From contig JAKBBA010000207.1 in NCBI GenBank assembly GCA_021808665.1, forward strand, positions 1 through 5,169: DNA of 5,169 nt, written 5' to 3'. Position numbers and translations under genes: made by a program. Shown one piece after another: positions 1-4,092 of the stretch; position 1 is the first letter of the stretch; the number at the start of each line of letters is the position of its first letter. The notes below the pieces were generated by a model. That model saw only the letters and a list, made by a program, of their open reading frames with translations. It searched no databases and had not been told where the DNA came from. The DNA is from Actinomycetes bacterium (GTDB lineage Bacteria; Actinomycetota; Acidimicrobiia; Acidimicrobiales; Palsa-688).

Positions 1-248
1 GGACGGCCTTCGGCGATGGTCTGGGCTCGAAGCGCCTCGGTGCTGTTGTCCGGGGTTATGAACACGGTTCCGCCCAGTTGGTATGAGTCAAGTGAGCGGA
101 TGCGCCGCGCGCACTCGTCGCTGCCTTCGAAGTCAGCGATGAACGACGAGAAGTCCCAGTGGAATCTGGAGTCCGGTCGGGCAACCTTGGCAAGTTCGCT
201 CCAGATCCGTTCGCGATGCAAGGCGGTAGAATCTTGGGGGGTGTTCAT
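1..248 (-). CDS. COG0212/MTHFSD-like (5-formyltetrahydrofolate cyclo-ligase family) protein, N-terminal part only
   Basis: The gene starts at ATG 248-246 and runs off the left edge, leaving 82 complete residues and no stop. The visible part contains VARPDSRF (residues 22-29), DFEG (39-42) and VFITPDNSTEALR (62-74). These align without gaps to residues 102-168 of the regulator encoded just upstream; I count 32 identities in 67 positions. By that relationship it is a stand-alone member of the COG0212/MTHFSD branch of the 5-formyltetrahydrofolate cyclo-ligase family. The catalytic or ligand-binding C-terminal half lies outside the window, so activity cannot be judged. The start overlaps the regulator's stop in an ATGA arrangement and has a GGAG seven bases upstream (256-259), so the two genes are very likely translationally coupled. 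True cyclo-ligases convert 5-formyl-THF to 5,10-methenyl-THF with ATP. The COG0212 branch has an uncertain role that has been connected with thiamin metabolism. Confidence 0.8.
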   Translation of the reverse strand, partial: MNTPQDSTALHRERIWSELAKVARPDSRFHWDFSSFIADFEGSDECARRIRSLDSYQLGGTVFITPDNSTEALRAQTIAEGR

Positions 249-1291
249 CGGCGTGCTCCAGTCGGACGAGGGACAGTGGCGAGTTTGGTTGAAGCCATCT
301 CTGACAGAAGGTCTGAGATGTAGGCGGTGGAATAGCCGGTGCCAGATCGGAATTCCTCCCAACGCAGGCCGTCGGGCTTAGGCAAAGCGGTTACCGGCGT
401 GACCGCTCCCTCTGGTGTGACGATCAGATCGGCGACGGCATCGTGAGGGCCGGGCCGGACATCGACGTCTAGAAGTTGGCAAGAGTGGACCACCGCGACT
501 ACTGCGGTAGTCGGACTGGCAAGGCCGCAATGTCGCAGCAGAGCCCACTCCAAGTCGAAGTAGCCGTCGCCGCCTCCAAAGTGTAATCCCTGTCTGGTTA
601 CGGCGACGGCTCCGGTCAGGACGACTCCTACCGGATCCAGTCGACGGAGATCATCGAGCGTCAACACCGCGGCGAAACGCTCCATCCCATCAAGAGTCGC
701 AGCCAAGGGCATATCGGCCGTGTCCATTCGGGCTCCGTCTAGGACGACGAGCCCTCGACGGAGCCCGAAGGTCGGCACCACAACTCGTTTCCCTTTTCGG
801 AGTGCGTCGAGGCGTAGTGCCTCCAAAGAGTTGTCGGGCGCAATGAAGACGATCTCGGCTTGCGCATAATCGGGGAGTGCCTGCACCTGAGCGTCGCAAC
901 GTTCCCTGCCCTCGAAGTCGGGAACGAAGTGACTCACATCCATGTCGAAACGCGAATCGGGCCGGGCCACTTCGACGAGACGGTCCCAGACAAGCCAGCG
1001 AACTTTCGTGGACTGAACCACGAATGTTCCGCGGCCCGGCTCGACTCGCAGCAGATCTTGGCGGACCAGCTCGTCGAGCGCTCGGCGTAGCGTCCCTCTG
1101 CTTACCCCGAAGGTTGCCATGAGCTGACTCTCGGGCGCCAAAGGCGCCTCGTCGCCGAGTGGGACAGACATGACCAGCTCTTCGAGGGAGTCATAAACCT
1201 CCCGGTAGAGAGGCACACCGGTCCCGAGTCGGCTGAGCCGGCGTTTCGGTGGGCCACCACCTGTCTCGGAGACCACCGACAACCTGTGCAT
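245..1291 (-). CDS. GntR-family regulator fused to a COG0212/MTHFSD (5-formyltetrahydrofolate cyclo-ligase-like) effector domain
   Basis: This 348-residue protein has two parts. Residues about 27-92 are a GntR winged helix-turn-helix: PLYREVYDSLEELV, then the recognition helices around SQLMATFGVSRGTLRRALDE (55-74) and the wing VEPGRGTFVV (83-92). Residues about 97-315 are not FCD, UTRA or an aminotransferase, the usual GntR partners. They read as a COG0212/MTHFSD fold: PDFEG (124-128), APDN (151-154), GKRVVVPT (167-174), GAVAVTRQG (227-235), the glycine motif GGGDGYFDLE (239-248), VVHSCQ (267-272) and GPHDAVADLIVTP (281-293). The DLE after the glycine motif is typical of the COG0212 branch rather than classical cyclo-ligase. 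The motif lacks the Arg or Lys usually found there (GRG/GKG is GGG here), which suits ligand sensing more than catalysis, but that is inference. No Shine-Dalgarno precedes ATG 1291; a -10 box five bases upstream suggests a leaderless mRNA. Internal TTG/GTG starts at 1282 and 1276 are possible alternatives. Confidence 0.85.
   Translation of the reverse strand: MHRLSVVSETGGGPPKRRLSRLGTGVPLYREVYDSLEELVMSVPLGDEAPLAPESQLMATFGVSRGTLRRALDELVRQDLLRVEPGRGTFVVQSTKVRWLVWDRLVEVARPDSRFDMDVSHFVPDFEGRERCDAQVQALPDYAQAEIVFIAPDNSLEALRLDALRKGKRVVVPTFGLRRGLVVLDGARMDTADMPLAATLDGMERFAAVLTLDDLRRLDPVGVVLTGAVAVTRQGLHFGGGDGYFDLEWALLRHCGLASPTTAVVAVVHSCQLLDVDVRPGPHDAVADLIVTPEGAVTPVTALPKPDGLRWEEFRSGTGYSTAYISDLLSEMASTKLATVPRPTGARR
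256..259 (-). promoter_or_regulatory. Ribosome binding site of the COG0212-like gene, inside the end of the regulator gene
   Basis: On the minus strand a GGAG sits seven bases before ATG 248-246, within the last codons of the upstream regulator. Together with the 4-base ATGA overlap it fixes the start of the short gene and supports re-initiation by ribosomes finishing the regulator. Confidence 0.6.
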
Positions 1292-1308
1292 GACGAATCA
1301 TATGCACA
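1285..1308. repeat. Inverted repeat TGTGCAT-N10-ATGCACA across the -10 box and start codon
   Basis: A perfect 7-bp inverted repeat has arms at 1285-1291 and 1302-1308 with a 10-base spacer. It brackets the -10 hexamer, and one arm contains the start codon of the regulator. If the transcript is leaderless only one arm is transcribed, so this would act as a DNA site for a dimeric protein rather than an RNA hairpin. Confidence 0.4.
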
Positions 1309-1326
1309 CCCCGTGGCAGATGTCTA
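1297..1326 (-). promoter_or_regulatory. Promoter of the GntR-COG0212 regulator, probably leaderless
   Basis: On the minus strand the -35 hexamer TAGACA (1326-1321, five of six matches to TTGACA) is separated by 18 bases from the -10 hexamer TATGAT (1302-1297, five of six matches to TATAAT). Only five bases lie between the -10 and the ATG at 1291, so transcription should begin at or next to the start codon. That fits the absence of a ribosome binding site. The -35 box lies in the first unit of the tandem repeat described separately. Confidence 0.6.
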
Positions 1327-1345
1327 GAGGTATAGATGTCTAGAG
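1318..1345 (-). promoter_or_regulatory. Candidate operator: tandem GTNTAGA repeats over the -35 box
   Basis: Read on the plus strand, GTCTAGAG (1322-1329), GTATAGAT (1330-1337) and GTCTAGAG (1338-1345) follow each other head to tail with no spacer. Seen another way, the 12-mer AGATGTCTAGAG occurs twice (1318-1329 and 1334-1345) at a 16-bp period. The unit resembles the GTNTANAC palindrome bound by some GntR regulators of the HutC type, and the first copy covers the -35 hexamer. The likeliest role is binding by the adjacent GntR protein to repress its own operon; this is inferred from position and sequence only. Confidence 0.55.
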
Positions 1346-1388
1346 TGTTAACTCTTCCCAACGCCGAGGTCCCCGCGGACACGGAGGG

Positions 1389-1411
1389 TCGGCGGAACTG
1401 ACTCGGCGGAA
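1389..1411. repeat. Direct repeat of TCGGCGGAA, two copies 14 bp apart
   Basis: TCGGCGGAA occurs at 1389-1397 and again at 1403-1411, separated by CTGAC. The pair lies between the tandem operator and the hairpins, about 65-90 bases upstream of the regulator's -35. It could be an activator or second-regulator site, or chance in GC-rich DNA. Confidence 0.3.
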
Positions 1412-1424
1412 GGCCGGCTCCCAG

Positions 1425-1461
1425 GCTGTCGGGTTAGCCCGACAGCAGAGACTCTGCCGTC
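1425..1461 (-). terminator. Hairpin pair after the Nudix gene, probable terminator without a U-tract
   Basis: GCTGTCGGG (1425-1433) and CCCGACAGC (1438-1446) form a perfect 9-bp stem with the four-base loop TTAG, beginning 19 bases after the Nudix stop codon. A second, imperfect 10-bp palindrome at 1441-1461 (GCAGAG-A-CTCTGC core) shares bases 1441-1446 with it, so the two cannot fold at once. No run of T follows on either strand, so this is at best a U-less terminator of the kind reported in actinobacteria. Confidence 0.45.
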
Positions 1462-1464
1462 GAG

Positions 1465-2034
1465 CTAACTGCCGGGTGACGCTTGTGTGACTGTGGGGGT
1501 GGCTGAGGCCAAGGCCAGGGCCGCCACGGTCTGGGAGTCGGTGATGGTGCCGTCCGCCACCAGCGCCCACGCGTCGTCGGCGCTGACCATAAGAACCTCG
1601 TCGATACCTTCGGCGGCGCGGTCATCGCTCCCTGTGTCGGCAAGTCCTCGCGCGACGAACACGTGGTTCTCCTCTCGCAACAGACCGTTTGCCGGAAACA
1701 GAACACCGAGGTGGTCCCACCTCGAAGCCGATAGGCCTGTCTCTTCGGCCAGCTCCCGCTTGGCCGCCGCCAGAGGCTCCTCTCCTGGCTCGCAGCTGCC
1801 AGCGGGAACCTCCAAAGAGGTTCGCCCGACCGTATAGCGGTACAAGCGGACGAGTGGGATGCGGCCCAACTCGTCGAACGCGACGACGAACACTGCCGGG
1901 GAGCTTTCGACGGTGAAGTAGTCCCCTGGCGTACCGTCAGGTCGCAGCACGGCGTCACGGCGCACCGAGTACCAGGGATTCTCGTGCACCACAGAGGTGC
2001 TGAGCCGGACCCAAGGCCCGCGCTGTTCGAACAC
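1465..2034 (-). CDS. Nudix hydrolase, ADP-ribose pyrophosphatase type
   Basis: A 189-residue protein with a complete Nudix box at residues 79-101: G79, E85, then RELAEETGL (93-101), matching GX5EX7REUXEEXGU with no changes. The glutamates E94, E97 and E98 would bind the catalytic metal. LEVPAG (74-79) just before the box and the N-terminal VVHENPWYSVRRD / RPDG region (16-34) are typical of ADP-ribose and nucleoside-diphosphate-sugar pyrophosphatases, which cleave the substrate into AMP and a sugar phosphate in the cytoplasm. The C-terminus (IDEVLMVSADDAWALVADG, then TDSQTVAAL) also fits that group. The exact substrate cannot be read from sequence. The start is GTG 2034 with no clear Shine-Dalgarno; it is preferred because the N-terminal family motif would be lost with a later start. 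It lies 67 bases after the membrane protein gene on the same strand, so the two may be cotranscribed. Confidence 0.85.
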   Translation of the reverse strand: MFEQRGPWVRLSTSVVHENPWYSVRRDAVLRPDGTPGDYFTVESSPAVFVVAFDELGRIPLVRLYRYTVGRTSLEVPAGSCEPGEEPLAAAKRELAEETGLSASRWDHLGVLFPANGLLREENHVFVARGLADTGSDDRAAEGIDEVLMVSADDAWALVADGTITDSQTVAALALASATPTVTQASPGS

Positions 2035-2101
2035 GGCCGTGAATTTACACGCCGGGGCGAGGAGGACGTCCTGGAGCCCAGTTGTCGGTGGCGTCCGGCA
2101 G

Positions 2102-2890
2102 CTATTTCAAGATATTGACGGCCCTCGCGATGACGAAGGCGACGGTAAGGATCGCCATGGCTGACTGTAAGAGCATGAGCAGCTTCGCCCAACGTGAAAG
2201 GGGCATCGTGTCAGTAGGACTGAAGGCAGCGGCGTTCGTGAACGATACATATAGGTAGTCGATGAACGTCGGTGTCCAGTCGGGTGGCGCAAGGTCGGGT
2301 TGGGCCATCTGCGGGAACAGGAAGTCGGGGAACGACTTGGTTGCTCGTGCCCTGGCAACGGGTCCGCCTCTGTCCCACTCCCAGTACCACAAGCCGAACA
2401 CCAGTATGTTCGTCAGATAGATACTGGCTCCGCGAGTCAGCAGTAGAGCCGCGTTGTCGCCCGCAGTGCCGTTCACCAAGCCCTTGATCAACTCCGCCGT
2501 TGACCACGCGTTGGCCGCTGAGATAAGCGCTATAAGGGCGATACTGCTAGCTCGAAGCGTGCTAGACGTCCGGTTAATCCGCCTCGGGTTCGCGACCGTG
2601 ACACCTACGAGGAGGAGTCCTTCGAGGGAAGGGAGGAGATAGGTTGGGTGGAAGGTGAGATTACCGGGCAGTACTAGCTGTAGGGAGATCGCAAGAATGA
2701 CGGCGAGCGCTACCGGCAGGCGATGCTCACCCTGACTCGCTCGTCTCCAGGAGGGCGTCGCGTGTCGCCCAAGGACCTCCACGAAAGCACTTGAGGAGAG
2801 CACTTTCTCGAGGCGGTCGAGGCGTTCCTGCAGCCCTTCGCCTTGAGTGCTCTGGCGGCTGCCGTCAGGTCCATCAGTGTCAGCGCTCAA
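2102..2890 (-). CDS. Multi-pass membrane protein with a degenerate potassium-channel-like pore module
   Basis: A 262-residue protein. The N-terminus is hydrophilic, with a short helical stretch (LQERLDRLEKVL, 20-31). Hydrophobic segments follow at about 57-75, 86-100, 114-135, 150-172 and 237-260. Between the last two, residues 208-232 (TFIDYLYVSFTNAAAFSPTD onwards) sit where a pore loop would be in a two-transmembrane potassium channel; the last helix ends in IARAVNIL, as in channel inner helices. The selectivity signature TXGYGD is not present: AFSPTD replaces it. It may therefore be a non-selective or non-channel relative of that fold, or of the DUF1345-type membrane family. I cannot name the family with certainty. 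The start is TTG 2890-2888, supported by AAGGAG five bases upstream. The next gene on this strand is the Nudix hydrolase. Confidence 0.75.
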   Translation of the reverse strand: MSADTDGPDGSRQSTQGEGLQERLDRLEKVLSSSAFVEVLGRHATPSWRRASQGEHRLPVALAVILAISLQLVLPGNLTFHPTYLLPSLEGLLLVGVTVANPRRINRTSSTLRASSIALIALISAANAWSTAELIKGLVNGTAGDNAALLLTRGASIYLTNILVFGLWYWEWDRGGPVARARATKSFPDFLFPQMAQPDLAPPDWTPTFIDYLYVSFTNAAAFSPTDTMPLSRWAKLLMLLQSAMAILTVAFVIARAVNILK

Positions 2891-2895
2891 TCGGT

Positions 2896-2901
2896 CTCCT
2901 T
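2896..2901 (-). promoter_or_regulatory. Strong Shine-Dalgarno deciding a TTG start
   Basis: AAGGAG on the minus strand (2901-2896) ends five bases before TTG 2890-2888. There is no nearby ATG or GTG in frame, so this site justifies the TTG start of the membrane protein. Confidence 0.65.
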
Positions 2902-3024
2902 TTTGACCCCTTAATCTGGCCGGCCCCCTTGTCAGCGCCTGTCAACGGGATCCTCGGACGAACCCCGCAGCGTCCGGGAGGGTCTCCTCCGCCGGCATCC
3001 GTTTGTGTCGTGGCGTTAGGAACG

Positions 3025-3051
3025 TTGTGAATTATTTCCACTTGGTAAAAT
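3025..3051 (+). promoter_or_regulatory. Weak candidate promoter of the dioxygenase gene
   Basis: TAAAAT at 3046-3051 matches five of six -10 positions and lies in the only AT-rich part of the region. The best -35 is TTGTGA at 3025-3030, with a short 15-base spacer. The transcript would carry a leader of roughly 50 bases before GTG 3112, with no good Shine-Dalgarno. Confidence 0.35.
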
Positions 3052-3111
3052 GAGTCTGCTTTTGCCGTCAAGAAACAGGCCCGCAACAATCGAGTCGTAG
3101 CCTGCGGTGTC

Positions 3112-3987
3112 GTGATAGACATCAGACACAAGATCGTAACCAACCCGTGGGCGTTCACCGCGGATGACCTCGATGGACTCGCCTCCTTCTACGATGAGTA
3201 CGGTTTTGCTGTCCTTACAGGTGCCCTTGACGACGAAACCGTTGACCGCCTTGAGCGCGAGTGCTTCGAAGCCCAGGCACGCCTCGTCGCGGGTGAGCTC
3301 GACGCGAGGTTCGGTACGGTCCGTCTTGTCGAGAACGGTGCGGCGGACAAGGCGGCCAAGTTCGCCAACTACGTCGTTCACATAACCGAGCTCTCTCCGA
3401 CGGCGCGCGGCATTCTCTACTCCGACTCTGTGATCGACCTCATGCGCCGGTGGCTTGGCGAAAAAATCTGGTCCGCTGAGGAACGCCAGTTCGGGTTCGT
3501 CTATCAAGACGCCCGACCAGGAAGCGAGAGCAGCTACACGCGTATCGGTTGGCATTCTGATTGGCAGTCGAGCCCGCATCTCGACATCTGGCCCTCGACC
3601 GCCGTTACGATACACATCGACGGTACAAGTCCCGCTAACGGCTTCCTGCGGGTCGTTCCCGGAAGCCACAAGTGGGCGACCCCAGCGCCCTACCAGAACG
3701 TCAACGGGGCGGTAGTCCCCGATGGAGCTGCGCCTTGCGGTGGTTATTCCGCCGAGCCGCCTCCCATCGTGATGCCCCTGCGTTTCGAGAAGGTACCCGG
3801 TGAGATAGCGGTCTACGCTGACCGCGGGGACATATTGTTCCATGACTGCTACCTATGGCACTCGGCGGCACTGGCCACTGACGCCACCGCAGACACCATG
3901 CGCCGCCACGTGAGAGGTGGTTGGTTCGGAGGAGCGATCCCCGAAACCTATACAGAGGCTGACTTCGTCAAGAACGCAGCTCGCTGA
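3112..3987 (+). CDS. PhyH-type Fe(II)/2-oxoglutarate-dependent dioxygenase
   Basis: A 291-residue protein of the phytanoyl-CoA dioxygenase (PhyH) superfamily, at the usual length for bacterial members. FYDEYGFAVLTGALDDETVD (26-45) is the standard N-terminal element. The metal ligands are readable: H148 and D150 in GWHSDW, and the distal H250 in GDILFHDCYLWHSA (239-252). VVPGSHKW (181-188) is the conserved loop, and an arginine in RRHVRGGW (264-271) should hold 2-oxoglutarate. Such enzymes hydroxylate small molecules in the cytoplasm using O2 and release CO2 and succinate; the substrate here is unknown. GTG 3112 is the only ordinary start codon in the open frame after the in-frame stop near 3046, although its ribosome site is poor. 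The next gene on the strand encodes a solute-binding lipoprotein, which hints that the enzyme acts on an imported compound. Confidence 0.85.
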   Translation: MIDIRHKIVTNPWAFTADDLDGLASFYDEYGFAVLTGALDDETVDRLERECFEAQARLVAGELDARFGTVRLVENGAADKAAKFANYVVHITELSPTARGILYSDSVIDLMRRWLGEKIWSAEERQFGFVYQDARPGSESSYTRIGWHSDWQSSPHLDIWPSTAVTIHIDGTSPANGFLRVVPGSHKWATPAPYQNVNGAVVPDGAAPCGGYSAEPPPIVMPLRFEKVPGEIAVYADRGDILFHDCYLWHSAALATDATADTMRRHVRGGWFGGAIPETYTEADFVKNAAR

Positions 3988-4014
3988 AGGCCGTCCCTCA
4001 GGGCTAGGGCCTTT
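3987..4014 (+). terminator. Possible terminator or attenuating hairpin after the dioxygenase
   Basis: AAGGCC (3987-3992) pairs with GGCCTT (4008-4013), and an inner CCC-TCA-GGG (3995-4003) can stack inside, followed by a short TTTC. It overlaps the stop codon. The stem is interrupted and the U-run short, so it may only reduce read-through into the binding-protein gene. Confidence 0.35.
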
Positions 4015-4081
4015 CATCACTACGACCCCGAGGACGCCGACAATCGGCTGCCCTCTATAGCGAAAATAACAATTCTAAGAC

Positions 4082-4086
4082 AGGAG
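4082..4086 (+). promoter_or_regulatory. Ribosome binding site of the binding-protein gene
   Basis: AGGAG lies six bases before ATG 4093 and fixes the start at the Tat leader. The 105 bases between the genes (3988-4092) become AT-rich at 4056-4080, with TATAGC at 4056-4061 as a poor -10 and no good -35. A separate promoter is therefore possible but not supported. Confidence 0.65.
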
Positions 4087-4092
4087 ACCTCT

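Larger units (their letters stand above)
2891..3111. other. Divergent intergenic region
   Basis: These 221 bases separate the membrane protein (minus) from the dioxygenase (plus). They hold the ribosome site of the former, two TGACA repeats on the minus strand (TTGACA at 2945-2940 and CTGACA at 2935-2930, ten bases apart) and a bulged hairpin at 2952-2981 (core CGGACG/CGTCCG, 10-base loop). An AT-rich stretch at 3021-3052 contains the likely dioxygenase promoter. No convincing -10 follows the TTGACA on the minus strand, because the following 20 bases are very GC-rich. No thiamin or FMN riboswitch core was recognised. Confidence 0.5.

Noticed and set aside
16..381. 121-residue plus-strand open frame at the left edge
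   Set aside because: It lies opposite the COG0212-like gene and the end of the regulator, which have clear homology to each other. It has no family resemblance of its own.
465..475. Further GTCTAGA-like sequence inside the regulator coding region
   Set aside because: A single isolated copy within coding sequence (and a partial one near 737) is expected by chance and lacks the tandem arrangement of the promoter units.
2032..2072. Short perfect palindromes CACGGCCGTG (2032-2041) and AGGACGTCCT (2063-2072) between the membrane protein and Nudix genes
   Set aside because: They have no loop and no repeat partner, and are common in GC-rich DNA; not enough to call an operator.
1434..2192. 252-residue open frame overlapping the Nudix gene on the same strand
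   Set aside because: The Nudix box lies in the other frame. This product is rich in Arg, Ser, Pro and Trp and looks like a frame-shadow.
3016..3843. 275-residue open frame antisense to the dioxygenase
   Set aside because: The plus strand has the full PhyH metal-binding motif set across the same bases. The antisense product shows no recognisable motif and is a by-product of GC-rich codon use.
2891..4092. Thiamin (THI-box) or FMN riboswitch upstream of the dioxygenase or binding-protein genes
   Set aside because: I looked for the conserved CTGAGA and ACCTGAT cores and the RFN pattern in the noncoding stretches (2891-3111 and 3988-4092) and did not find them by eye. A covariance-model search would settle it.
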